From: Nakamurella alba
GTDB taxonomy: Bacteria; Actinomycetota; Actinomycetes; Mycobacteriales; Nakamurellaceae
Length of the DNA stretch: 64,000 bases
Reading direction: 5' to 3'
Assembly: GCF_009707545.1 (NCBI RefSeq)
Contig: NZ_WLYK01000001.1
Coordinates: forward strand, 1,798,001 to 1,862,000
The first letter of the stretch is position 1, and each line of letters begins with the position of its first letter. The notes below the pieces were generated by a model. That model saw only the letters and a list, made by a program, of their open reading frames with translations. It had not been told where the DNA came from and made no database searches. Made by a program: the position numbers and the translations under genes. This document shows positions 32,781 to 41,259 of this stretch, piece after piece.

Positions 32781-33092
32781 TCAGCTGCCCGGGATCCACC
32801 AGCGGACCAGTGCGGTGGTCACGGCGGCCAGCACCAGGATCAGCAGGAACGGGGCCCGGCGCCAGGCGGCGATCACCGCCACCGCGACGCCGGCCAGCCG
32901 GGCGTCGATCAGTAGCCGCTGGCCGGAGGACACCGTCTGCACGGCGATCAGCGCAGCCAGCAGCACGATCGGCAGCAACGCGGCGATCCGCTGCACCGCC
33001 GGCCGGGCCAGCAGACCGGCGGGCACGGACATCCCGGCGAGCTTGAAGAGGTAGCAGCCGACCGAGGCGACCAGGATCGCGGCCCACAGCAT
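32781..33092 (-). CDS. azlD: AzlD-family branched-chain amino acid export subunit
   Basis: 103 residues from the ATG at 33092, with about four hydrophobic segments (LWAAILVASVGCYLFKLAG, AALLPIVLLAALIAVQ, VAVAVIAAWRRAPFLLILVLAAVTTALVRWW). The start codon overlaps the azlC stop by one base, and the AzlC-AzlD pair is the usual two-subunit exporter. A longer frame would extend into azlC and is not needed. The substrate by family is branched-chain amino acids or analogues. Confidence 0.88.
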   Translation of the reverse strand: MLWAAILVASVGCYLFKLAGMSVPAGLLARPAVQRIAALLPIVLLAALIAVQTVSSGQRLLIDARLAGVAVAVIAAWRRAPFLLILVLAAVTTALVRWWIPGS

Positions 33093-33835
33093 CAGGCGGC
33101 CTCCCCATGCGGGGCCGGGCGGTCGGGCAACGGCGGCTCCCGACGGGGCCACGCGCCGACGGCGATGCCGAACGCCGCGGCCACTAGTACCGGTACCCCC
33201 GGCGGGACGAACGGCACCGACAGTACGGCGAGGCCCGCGGCAGCGAGGGCGATCGCCCAGGTCTCCCGATCACGGAGCCGCGGCCAGAGCAGCGCGACGA
33301 AGGCCGCCGGCCCGGCCGCGTCCAGACCGAAAGCAGCCGGGTCGGTGAGGGCGCCGGCGCCGAGCGCACCGATCAGCGAACCGAGGTTCCACAGGGTGAA
33401 CACGCCGATACCCGTGACGTAGAAACCGATCCGGGCCTCTCGCTCGGAGTCCCGGCCCAGCGACATCGCCGACGACTCGTCGATCACCACCTGCGCCGCG
33501 GCCGCCCGGCGGAGGCCGCGCAGTCCGAGCAGGGTGGACAGCCGCAGTCCGTAGAAAGTGTTGCGGGACCCAAGCAGCAGCGCGGCGACCGCGCCGGCCC
33601 ACGGGGACCCGCCGCCGGCGACGACACCGACGAGGGCGAACTGGCTGCCGCCGGAGAACATGATCAGCGAGAGGGCCATCGTCTGCCAGACGTCCAGTCC
33701 ACCGGCCGCGGCGATGGCACCGAAGGAGATCGCGAACGCGCCGCAGGCGATGACCACGCCCAGGGACTGCCGCACCACCGGGAGCGCGGTGAACTCCCGC
33801 AGTCCGCGGCGGTGCGGGGGAGTGGGCTCGCTCAC
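33092..33835 (-). CDS. azlC: AzlC-family amino acid exporter
   Basis: 247 residues with about six to eight hydrophobic segments. Family landmarks are GAFAISFGAIAAAGGLDVWQTMALSLIMFSGGSQFALVG and LLGSRNTFYGLRLSTLLG, followed by an acidic loop (VIDESSAM). It is the large subunit of an amino acid exporter with AzlD, encoded immediately after with one-base overlap. The ATG start at 33835 faces a 715-base gene-free region, which should contain its promoter. Confidence 0.9.
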   Translation of the reverse strand: MSEPTPPHRRGLREFTALPVVRQSLGVVIACGAFAISFGAIAAAGGLDVWQTMALSLIMFSGGSQFALVGVVAGGGSPWAGAVAALLLGSRNTFYGLRLSTLLGLRGLRRAAAAQVVIDESSAMSLGRDSEREARIGFYVTGIGVFTLWNLGSLIGALGAGALTDPAAFGLDAAGPAAFVALLWPRLRDRETWAIALAAAGLAVLSVPFVPPGVPVLVAAAFGIAVGAWPRREPPLPDRPAPHGEAA

Positions 33836-34550
33836 CGCGTCACCCTAGGGGACCGGTGGTGTCCGGTCCGCGCCGTTTCCGATGCCAGTCGACCGGCACT
33901 GGCCTGGACAGGCTGATCCGACAGCGCCCTCGCCGATGGTGTGCCCAGGGCGCTCGTCCGGTATCCGTGCAACGATCCGCCCCCCGGCGGCGCTGTCCGC
34001 ACTCGCCGGTGTCTGCACTCGGCCGTGTCTGCACCCGGCCGACTCTGCACTCGGCCGGGTCCACCGCTGCCCGTGCCGGCCCCGCAGCCGATGACCGGCG
34101 GATCCGCGCCCCTCCGGCGGACCCGCCCGGCCGCGGGGCCGGTCGTCGCCCGCGGCACCTGCACCGACGGGCTCCGGGCTGCGGCTCGGACCCTCCCCCC
34201 GTGCCGCTGGAGAAGATCCTGTCCGCGCAGGTCCGCGGGTTCGTCGGCGGATCGGTGGTTGCACCGGTGGAACGTGCCGCCCACCGATCGGTGGACCCGT
34301 CGCAGTGATCAACACGGCGTTGTTGTTCCGGGTGGGGCAGGAGTCGACGAGTTCGCCCCTGCAGGCCGAGATGATCCACGCCACAGGCGGTTCAGCGGGA
34401 CTCAGGACGCGTGTGAGGACACGCAGCGCAGGACCGGTGGCGCGCGTACGAAAATGGCGACTCCTGCACCACCCGTCCCAACGGCGGCAACTTCACACGC
34501 GCCTGCGATGAAGATCCTCGCGCCCAGCGGGGGTCAGGTCAGGGGCAGGT
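33836..34550. other. Gene-free region with a four-copy 16-bp tandem repeat
   Basis: Long frames are open on both strands but they mirror each other, have no ribosome sites and look like high-GC noise. Four tandem 16-base units of the form TGTCTGCACTCGGCCG occupy 33994-34057 with a few substitutions. The region is upstream of azlCD and downstream of the DUF5703 gene, so it may include a promoter, a decayed gene or both. Confidence 0.55.
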
Positions 34551-34790
34551 TCAGGGGGTGAGGTCGGGGAGGAGGCCGGGGGTGCGCCGGCGGCGCAGCC
34601 AGACCCGGCGGCTGCCGTCGGCGAAGCGGAGGACGCGGGCGAGCTCCCAGCCGGAGAACTCGGCGCGGATGGAGAGCATGGTCGCCGCGGTGGAGCGGGA
34701 GACGCCGGCGTCGAAGCGCAGCGGGGCGTACTCCCAGTCGCCGTCCTCGCCGTGCGGGTACCCGGCCATCCGGCCGTACGGAGCGGTCAC
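34551..34790 (-). CDS. DUF5703-family small protein
   Basis: 79 residues. The core reads DWEYAPLRFDAGVSRSTAATMLSIRAEFSGWELARVLRFADGSRRVWLRRRR, the pattern of DUF5703, a small actinobacterial family of unknown function. The GTG start overlaps the stop of the RecD-like helicase gene by 4 bases (GTGA), so the two are cotranslated. No signal peptide or membrane segment is present. Confidence 0.85.
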   Translation of the reverse strand: MTAPYGRMAGYPHGEDGDWEYAPLRFDAGVSRSTAATMLSIRAEFSGWELARVLRFADGSRRVWLRRRRTPGLLPDLTP

Positions 34791-36739
34791 GACTCCTCCT
34801 CCCCGCCCTGGTCCTCGTCGGATCCGTCGGCGGTCGCTCCCCGATCATGCCGCAGGAGTTCCTCCAGCCGGGTGCGGCGGGGCTGTGATCCGATGTCGTG
34901 CACGGCCCGGGCCAGCGCGGGTCCGGCGGCGTGCGCGACCGACAGGTGCTTCCGGGCCCGGGTCAGCGCGGTGTAGACCAACGGCCGGGACAGCATCTGA
35001 CCGGCCTCGGGCGGCATCACCGCCACCACGGCGTCCCACTCCGAGCCCTGGGCCCGGTGCACGGTGATCGCCCAGCCGTGCAGCAGGTCGTTCAGCGACT
35101 TCCCGCTGATCTCGGACTCGCCGCCGGTGAACGCCACCCGGACGGAGTTGTCGCCGGTCGCGACCACGGTGCCGACCTCGCCGTTGGCGAAACCGGTGGG
35201 CTCGGCGTCGAGGTGGTTCGCGGTGGCCACCACCCGGTCCCCGACGTCGAAGCCGCGGACGGTGCCGTTGCCGGGGTTGAGCCGGGCCTTGAGCGCCTTG
35301 TTCAGCGACTGCGTCCCGGCCGGTCCCTTGTGCACCGGGGTGACCACCTGCAACTGGTCGCCGGACGCCCCGAACACCCGGGGGATGGAGTCGGTGACCA
35401 GCTGCACCACCCGGTGCGCCGCCTCCTCCGACCCGCGGCAGGGCACCACCACCACCTCGTGGGTGGGAGAGGTCACCGCGGGCAGCTCGCCGCCCCGCAC
35501 CGCGGTCGCCAGCCGGGCGATCGCGCCGCCCTCCTCCTGCCGGTACAGCTTCGTCAGCTCGGTGACCGGCAGCGTCCCGGAGTCGATCAGGTCGGCCAGC
35601 ACCCGGCCCGGGCCGATCGAGGGCAGCTGCGCCGGATCACCGACGATCACCAGGTGGGTCCGGTCCGGCAGCGCCGCCAGCAGCGCCGCGCAGAGCTCGA
35701 CGTCCAGCATCGACGCCTCGTCGACCACCACCAGGTCGGCCTCGATCGGGTTGCCCTCGTCGTGCTCGAAGAACGAGCCGGCGCCGCGGTCGTCCTGGCC
35801 AGGCCGGCGGGCCCCGAGCAGGCGGTGGATCGTGGTGGCCGGGTGCCCGGTCAGTTCCTCCAGCCGCTTGGCCGCCCGGCCGGTCGGCGCCGCCAGCGCC
35901 ACGCTCGAGCTGACCCGGGTGCAGAGCGCCACGATCGCCGCGACGGTCCGGCTCTTGCCGGTGCCGGGGCCACCGGTGAGCAGTGAGACACCTTCCGCCG
36001 CCGCCAGTGTCACCGCACCGGACTGCACCTCGTCCAGTCCCTTGAGCGCCTGCTTGACCGCCCGCTCACCCGCCAACGACACCGCGGAGTCGGCGAGACG
36101 CCCGATGTGGAAGGCGATCTCCTCCTCCGCATCGGCCAGCACCCGGCGCGCCACCGCCGGCTGCCCGTCGGCCAGCACCCCGGACACCAGCTCCGCGTCG
36201 ACGGCGTCCTTGAACGCCTGCTGGGCGTCGGTGCCGAAGGGCCGCAACGCATCCGCGAGCAACGGGAGCGGGCAGACGGTGTGCCCCTGGCGGGCGAACC
36301 GGGCGAGGGTCCAGTCGACCAGGGACCGGCCGCGGCGCGGGTCGTCCCGCTGCACGCCCGGTTCGATCTCCCGGGCCAGCCGGTCGGCCTGGGCCACCGT
36401 GACGTCGGGCAGCCCGAGCAGCCGCCACGGGTCCTCACGCAACCGGTCCGCGGCGTTGTCGCCGAGCAGGTCGACCAGCCGCGACGCCCAGCGGGCCGGG
36501 AGTTCCAGCGGCACCAGCAGTTCCGCCAACGAGTAGAGATGCCCGGCGCCGATCCAGGCGGTGTAGAGCCGGTCGGCGCGACGGGCCGCGACCCCGGGCA
36601 GGCCGGTCAACGCCTTCACCGTCACCTGGGACGGAGTCGAGATCCCGGCCGTGCGCAGCGTTCCGGCCATCGCCTGGCCGACCCCCGGCCACAGGCCGGA
36701 GGCGCAGAACTCCTCGAAGACCTGGGTGGGCCCGGTCAC
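34787..36739 (-). CDS. RecD-like SF1 DNA helicase/exonuclease V alpha-subunit-type ATPase
   Basis: 650 residues. The N-terminal third contains helix-hairpin-helix-like segments (STPSQVTVKALTGLPGVAARRADRL) as in RecD2. The SF1B motor follows: Walker A GGPGTGKSRT near residue 252, APTGRAAKRL near 285, Walker B VVVDEASMLD near 340, VGDPAQLPSIG near 365, and the C-terminal UvrD-like WAITVHRAQGSEWD and VYTALTRARKHLSV. It should unwind DNA 5' to 3'. It is shorter than typical RecD2 proteins and has an acidic C-terminal tail (DGSDEDQGGEEES). No recB/recC genes are adjacent; only a DUF5703 gene is coupled downstream. Confidence 0.88.
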   Translation of the reverse strand: MTGPTQVFEEFCASGLWPGVGQAMAGTLRTAGISTPSQVTVKALTGLPGVAARRADRLYTAWIGAGHLYSLAELLVPLELPARWASRLVDLLGDNAADRLREDPWRLLGLPDVTVAQADRLAREIEPGVQRDDPRRGRSLVDWTLARFARQGHTVCPLPLLADALRPFGTDAQQAFKDAVDAELVSGVLADGQPAVARRVLADAEEEIAFHIGRLADSAVSLAGERAVKQALKGLDEVQSGAVTLAAAEGVSLLTGGPGTGKSRTVAAIVALCTRVSSSVALAAPTGRAAKRLEELTGHPATTIHRLLGARRPGQDDRGAGSFFEHDEGNPIEADLVVVDEASMLDVELCAALLAALPDRTHLVIVGDPAQLPSIGPGRVLADLIDSGTLPVTELTKLYRQEEGGAIARLATAVRGGELPAVTSPTHEVVVVPCRGSEEAAHRVVQLVTDSIPRVFGASGDQLQVVTPVHKGPAGTQSLNKALKARLNPGNGTVRGFDVGDRVVATANHLDAEPTGFANGEVGTVVATGDNSVRVAFTGGESEISGKSLNDLLHGWAITVHRAQGSEWDAVVAVMPPEAGQMLSRPLVYTALTRARKHLSVAHAAGPALARAVHDIGSQPRRTRLEELLRHDRGATADGSDEDQGGEEES

Positions 36740-36778
36740 GTCGCCGTCACCCTCCCGGTCCTGCCGTCCGTCACCGCG

Positions 36779-37717
36779 TCACAGGTCCTCGTCGCCGTCC
36801 GGATCACTGACATCGGCCAGCGCGGAGACGATCTCGGCCGGCAGCACCAGGTCCTGGCCGGCCAGCGAGCCCTGCAGTTGGGCGTTGTCCCGGGCGCCGA
36901 CGACCACCGCGGACACCCCCGGCCGGTCGCGCACCCAGGCGCAGGCGACGGCCAGCGGGGAGGTGCCGAGGCCCTCGGCCGCGGTGGCCACCGCCTCCAC
37001 GATGCGCGCCGTGTGATCGGTCCGATGCCGGCCCACGTAGCGGGCGAAATGCGGTGAGGCGCCACGGGAGTCGGCCGGGGTGCCGTGCCGGTACTTGCCG
37101 GTGAGCACACCGCGGCCCAGCGGGGCCCAGCCGATCAGGCCGACCCCGTGGGCGTGCGCGGCGGGCAGCAGCGACTCCTCCGGGGAGCGGTCGGCGAGGG
37201 AGTACTCCGCCTCCGCCGAGACCAGGGACACCCCGGCGGGGGAGCGCAGGGCGGTGGCGAAGGTCGCCAGCTGCCAGCCGGTGAACCCGGAGACGCCGAC
37301 GTACCGGGCGCGGCCCGAGTCGACGGCGGTGCGCAGCACGGCACAGGTCTCCTCGAACGGCACCGCGCCGTCGTAGCCGTGCACCTGCCAGAGGTCGACA
37401 TGGTCGGTGCCGAGGCGGCGCAGCGACTCGTCGAGGGCCGCCAGCAGCCGGCCGCGGCCACCACCGACCCCGACGGTGGTGGTGGCCAGCACCACGTCCG
37501 ACCGCGGGACGACGTCCGGCACCAGGGTGCCGATGATCGCCTCGGCGTCACCGTCGCCGTAGATGTTCGCGGTGTCGATCAGCGTGCCGCCGGAGCCGAC
37601 GAACGACTCCAGCTGGGCCGCCGCGTCGTCGGCGTCGGTGTCCCGGCCCCACGTCATCGTGCCCAGGCCGAGCCTGGACACCGTGAGGCCGCTGCGTCCG
37701 ACGCGCCGTGATTCCAT
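36779..37717 (-). CDS. Aldo/keto reductase-family protein lacking the catalytic Lys
   Basis: 312 residues, AKR TIM barrel. GLGTMTWGR, IDTANIYGDG and LRRLGTDHVDLWQVHGYD identify the family. Of the catalytic tetrad, Asp48, Tyr53 and His113 are present, but the Lys normally in ATK is Thr80 (VLATTTVG). The NADPH-binding end (SAVVVGARDNAQLQ) is conserved. The protein may be a weakly active or altered member. The ATG start is clear. It stands alone between the helicase gene, 39 bases away, and a divergent LLM oxidoreductase gene. Confidence 0.88.
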   Translation of the reverse strand: MESRRVGRSGLTVSRLGLGTMTWGRDTDADDAAAQLESFVGSGGTLIDTANIYGDGDAEAIIGTLVPDVVPRSDVVLATTTVGVGGGRGRLLAALDESLRRLGTDHVDLWQVHGYDGAVPFEETCAVLRTAVDSGRARYVGVSGFTGWQLATFATALRSPAGVSLVSAEAEYSLADRSPEESLLPAAHAHGVGLIGWAPLGRGVLTGKYRHGTPADSRGASPHFARYVGRHRTDHTARIVEAVATAAEGLGTSPLAVACAWVRDRPGVSAVVVGARDNAQLQGSLAGQDLVLPAEIVSALADVSDPDGDEDL

Positions 37718-37823
37718 GGCGCCGAATCTAACGCGACGAGCGGGCCCGACCGGTCAGGCGGGCCGGGGCCGGACGGCTACCGTGGCCTGGCACACCGGAC
37801 GGGACTGCGAGCGGAGCGCATCG

Positions 37824-38876
37824 ATGAAGCTGGGCATCGCCCTGGGGTACGCCACCTCGGCGCAGGAGCTGCTGGACGCGGTCGAGCTGGCCCGCGCGGC
37901 GGACGAGATCGGTTACGACTGCGCGTGGGTCGCCGAGGCGTACGGGTCGGACGCGGTCACCGTGCTCGGCGCGATCGCCGCCACCACCACCCGGATCGAC
38001 ATCGGTTCCGGGGTGCTGCAGATGCCGGCCCGCACGCCGGCCATGACGTCGATGACCGCCGCCACCCTGGACGCGATCTCCGGCGGTCGGCTGCGGCTGG
38101 GCCTGGGGGTGTCCGGCCCGCAGGTCTCCGAGGGCTGGCACGGCGTCCGGTTCGACGACCCGTTGGGCCGCACCGAGGAGTACGTGACCCTGGTGCGGTC
38201 GGCGTTGAGGCGCAAGCGGCTGATCACCGACGGCGCGCACTTCACGCTGCCGCTGCCGGACGGACCGGGCAAGCCGCTGGCGCTGAACCTGCGTCCGCTG
38301 CGCCCGGACGTGCCGATCTACCTCGCCGCGATCGGGCCCCGGAACCTGGCACTGCTCGGCCGGATCGCCGACGGCTGGCTGGGCATCTTCGTCGACCCGG
38401 ACCGGCCCGAGGACCACATCGACGTGATCCGCGGTGCGGCCGCCGAGGCCGGGCGCGATCCGGCAGCGATCGACATCACCGCCCAGGTCACCGTGTCGGT
38501 GCACGAGGACCCGCAGGTCGCGGCGGAGGCGCTGCGGCCGCAGGCGGCGCTCTACATCGGCGGGATGGGTTCGAAGAAGGTGAACTTCTACCACCGGGCC
38601 GCCACCGCGATGGGCTTCGGCGCCGAGGCCGACGAGGTGCAGCGGCTCTACCTGTCCCGGGACTACGCCGGTGCCGCGGCGACGGTGCCGTTCGAGTTCC
38701 TGGACGCCACCGGCCTGGTCGGCACCCCGGAGCGGATCGCCGGCAGGCTCGGGGCGTACGCACACGCCGGGATCACCTCGGTGAACCTGGGAGTTCCGCC
38801 GGGTCCGCTGCACCACCGGGTGGCCGTGCTCCGCACCGTGCACGAGGCGGCCGCCGCGGCCGGCGTCCTGGACTGA
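37824..38876 (+). CDS. LLM-class F420-dependent oxidoreductase
   Basis: 350 residues from the ATG at 37824, preceded by GCGGAG. The start KLGIALGYATSAQELLDAVELARAADEIGYDCAWVAEAYGSDAV and the segments GSGVLQMPARTPAMTSMTAATLDAISGGRLRLGLGVSGPQV and YLAAIGPRNLALLGRIADGWL place it among F420-dependent glucose-6-phosphate- or methylene-H4MPT-type enzymes of actinobacteria. The TPAMTSM and GLG-x-SG motifs line the F420 pocket. The frame stays open upstream, but the extra sequence is antisense to the aldo/keto reductase gene. It precedes the phosphomutase-mshC cluster. The substrate is unknown. Confidence 0.9.
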   Translation: MKLGIALGYATSAQELLDAVELARAADEIGYDCAWVAEAYGSDAVTVLGAIAATTTRIDIGSGVLQMPARTPAMTSMTAATLDAISGGRLRLGLGVSGPQVSEGWHGVRFDDPLGRTEEYVTLVRSALRRKRLITDGAHFTLPLPDGPGKPLALNLRPLRPDVPIYLAAIGPRNLALLGRIADGWLGIFVDPDRPEDHIDVIRGAAAEAGRDPAAIDITAQVTVSVHEDPQVAAEALRPQAALYIGGMGSKKVNFYHRAATAMGFGAEADEVQRLYLSRDYAGAAATVPFEFLDATGLVGTPERIAGRLGAYAHAGITSVNLGVPPGPLHHRVAVLRTVHEAAAAAGVLD

Positions 38877-38936
38877 CGGACAACGGACCCGCCCCGGGTC
38901 GACCGGGCATGCGTCCGGTTCCGGCAGGATGGTCCG

Positions 38937-39680
38937 ATGCCCACACTCGTGCTGCTCCGGCACGGCCGCTCCACCGCCAACACCGCGGGTGTGCTGGCCG
39001 GCCGCTCCGACGGCGTCTCGTTGGACGACCACGGCACCACCCAGGCCGACGGCGTCCCGGGCCGGCTGGCCACCGTCACCTTCGACCGGCTGATCAGCTC
39101 CCCGCTGCTGCGCTGCTGGCAGACCCTGGCACCGCTGGCCGCCGCCACCGGGGTCCCGGTGGAGATCGACGACCGGTTCGCCGAGGTCGACTACGGCGAC
39201 TGGACCGGTCGCAAGCTGTCCGAACTGGCGAAGGAGCCGCTCTGGCGGACCGTGCAGGCACAGCCCTCGCTCGCCGTCTTCCCTGGCGGCGAAGGCCTGG
39301 CGACGGTCGGCACCCGCGCGGCCACCGCGGTCCGCGACGTGGTCCGGGCCGCGGGGGAGCACGACGTGCTGCTGGTCTGCTCGCACGGCGACGTGATCAA
39401 GGCGATCCTGGCCGACGCACTCGGGCTGCACCTGGACGGGTTCCAGCGGATCGTGGTCGCCCCGGCGTCGATCTCGGTGATCCGCTACACGCCGGGCCGC
39501 ACCTTCGTCGAGCGGATCAACGACGCCGGGGAGCTGGGCACCCTGCGCCCGCCGCCGGCGGCGGAGAAGGACCCGGCGGCGGCCACCACCGAGGCCGTGG
39601 CCAACGGGAATGCCCCGGCCCCGGACGGCGACGCCGCGGACCGGTCGTCCGACGCCGTGGTCGGCGGACCGGCCTCCTGA
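38937..39680 (+). CDS. Histidine-phosphatase-superfamily protein (MSMEG_4193-type phosphomutase)
   Basis: 247 residues. The phosphohistidine motif LLRHGRST (His9) is at the start, the second active-site region VLLVCSHGDVI is near residue 145, and SSPLLRCWQT near 55 completes the set. Members in this neighbourhood (before DUF3090, SCO1664 and mshC) are a distinct actinobacterial group named after MSMEG_4193. The last 45 residues are Ala/Asp/Pro-rich and likely disordered. It probably acts on a small phosphorylated metabolite; any link to mycothiol synthesis rests on gene order alone. Confidence 0.88.
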   Translation: MPTLVLLRHGRSTANTAGVLAGRSDGVSLDDHGTTQADGVPGRLATVTFDRLISSPLLRCWQTLAPLAAATGVPVEIDDRFAEVDYGDWTGRKLSELAKEPLWRTVQAQPSLAVFPGGEGLATVGTRAATAVRDVVRAAGEHDVLLVCSHGDVIKAILADALGLHLDGFQRIVVAPASISVIRYTPGRTFVERINDAGELGTLRPPPAAEKDPAAATTEAVANGNAPAPDGDAADRSSDAVVGGPAS

Positions 39681-39793
39681 GCCGGACGGGGTCGCCGGGC
39701 GCGCACCCGAGGTTCCCCGGAGAGCAGAATCCGCCTGGCTCACAGGGCCGGACCGGCGGCGGCCCGCGGCGGCTGAACTATGTTGGAGAGGCC

Positions 39794-40354
39794 ATGTCGC
39801 GACAGATCCACGTCTTCCGTTCACCCGATCGCTTCCTCGCCGGAACGATCGGGCAGCCCGGCGAGCGCGAATTCTTCCTGCAGGTCGTCGAGGGACGTCG
39901 GGTGCTGTCGGTGGCCTGCGAGAAGCAGCAGGTCGCCGTGCTGGCGGACCGGCTCGGCACGCTGATCCAGGAGGTCGCGAAGCGGTTCGGCGCCGAGGTC
40001 GGCACGCCGTCCCGCACCGCCTCCGATCCCGTCCTGACCACCCCGGTCGACGCCGAGTTCCACGTCGGCACCATGGGCCTGGCCTGGGACGGTGAGGGCT
40101 CGCAGGTGATCGTCGAGCTGCTCGCGCTGTCCGAGGAGGAGCCGACCGAGGACATCGTGCTGGAGGACCGGGAGGACGGGCCGGACGCGCTCCGCGTCTA
40201 CCTGACCCTGGCCGACGCCGAGGAGTTCGCCCGGCACGCCGGGCGGATCGTCGCCGCGGGACGCCCGCCGTGCCCGCTCTGCAACAACCCGCTGGACCCG
40301 GTCGGCCACATCTGCCCGCGGCTCAACGGCTACCACCGGGACGTCCGTGGCTGA
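39794..40354 (+). CDS. DUF3090-family protein
   Basis: 186 residues from the ATG at 39794, preceded by GGAGAGG; the frame runs open far upstream but only as a shadow. It starts SRQIHVFRSPDRFLAGTIGQPGEREFFLQV and ends with a putative zinc-binding knuckle, PPCPLCNNPLDPVGHICPRLNGY, with Cys-x2-Cys and a His/Cys pair. The family is confined mainly to actinobacteria and its function is unknown. It overlaps the next gene by 8 bases, and both are part of the conserved mshC neighbourhood. Confidence 0.9.
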   Translation: MSRQIHVFRSPDRFLAGTIGQPGEREFFLQVVEGRRVLSVACEKQQVAVLADRLGTLIQEVAKRFGAEVGTPSRTASDPVLTTPVDAEFHVGTMGLAWDGEGSQVIVELLALSEEEPTEDIVLEDREDGPDALRVYLTLADAEEFARHAGRIVAAGRPPCPLCNNPLDPVGHICPRLNGYHRDVRG

Positions 40355-41201
40355 GCCGGCGGTCCCGGACGGGACCGGCTCCCCGGACAGTTCGGCCGAC
40401 CGGGACCGCGGGGCGGTCCTGGAGGTGCTGACCCTCGGCGACATCGAGGTCGACGGGCGGGTCAGCGAGGCGTCGAACCTCACGTTGGTCGGCACGGTGA
40501 CGCTCGGCGACATCGCCCTCACCTGCGTCTACAAGCCGGTCCGCGGCGAGCGACCGCTGTGGGACTTCCCGGACGGGACCCTGGCGCAGCGGGAGTACGG
40601 CGCCTACCTGGTCGCCGCGGCCGCCGGGTGGGACTGCGTGCCGCCTACCGTGCTCCGGCCCGGTCCGTTCGGCGCCGGCATGGTGCAGCTCTGGATCGAC
40701 ACCCCGGCCGCAGCCGGTGACGGCGGCGAACTGGTCGATCTGGTGGCGATCGACGACATCCCGCGCGGCTGGAAGCCGGTGCTCAACGCCATCGACACCC
40801 GCGGCGCCGACGTCGCGGTCGTGCACGCCGACGAGCCGGCGCTGGCCGTGCTGGCCGGGTTCGACCTGGTGGTCAACAACGCCGACCGCAAGGGTTCGCA
40901 CGTGCTGGCGCCGGGCGACGGCCGGGTCCTCGGGGTGGACCACGGACTGTGCTTCCACCAGGAGGACAAGCTGCGCACCATCCTCTGGGGATGGGCCGGC
41001 CAGCCGTTGCCGGAGCCGGTCGTCGACGGGCTGCGCCGGCTTGACCGGGCGCTGCAGGGCGAGCTGGGGGAGCAGCTGGACGAGCTGCTCACCGTCCGGG
41101 AGAACTCGGTGCTGCGCAAGCGGATCGCGGCGCTGCGGCACCGGCCGGAGTTCCCGGAACCACCGCGCAACCGGACGCCGATCCCCTGGCCGCCGCTGTA
41201 G
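40347..41201 (+). CDS. SCO1664-family protein (PI3/PI4-kinase-like fold)
   Basis: 284 residues, GTG start at 40347 overlapping the DUF3090 gene by 8 bases. The kinase-like signatures are LTCVYKPVRGERPLWDFPDG near residue 52, catalytic-loop-like FDLVVNNADRKGSHVL near 172 and metal-binding GVDHGLCFH near 195. The family is an actinobacterial group distantly related to HipA/phosphatidylinositol kinases. Its target is unknown. It is conserved between DUF3090 and mshC; here a metzincin gene is inserted before mshC. Confidence 0.88.
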   Translation: MAEPAVPDGTGSPDSSADRDRGAVLEVLTLGDIEVDGRVSEASNLTLVGTVTLGDIALTCVYKPVRGERPLWDFPDGTLAQREYGAYLVAAAAGWDCVPPTVLRPGPFGAGMVQLWIDTPAAAGDGGELVDLVAIDDIPRGWKPVLNAIDTRGADVAVVHADEPALAVLAGFDLVVNNADRKGSHVLAPGDGRVLGVDHGLCFHQEDKLRTILWGWAGQPLPEPVVDGLRRLDRALQGELGEQLDELLTVRENSVLRKRIAALRHRPEFPEPPRNRTPIPWPPL

Positions 41202-41259
41202 CGGTCCCGGACCTGCCCGCACCGAACCCCCGCGACCACCGGACCATCGAGGACTTCAG

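Noticed and set aside
33845-34384. Overlapping 179-codon minus-strand frames upstream of azlC
   Set aside because: Several frames are open at once with the same skewed Arg/Pro/Gly composition, and they run through the 16-bp tandem repeat; noise is more likely than a gene.
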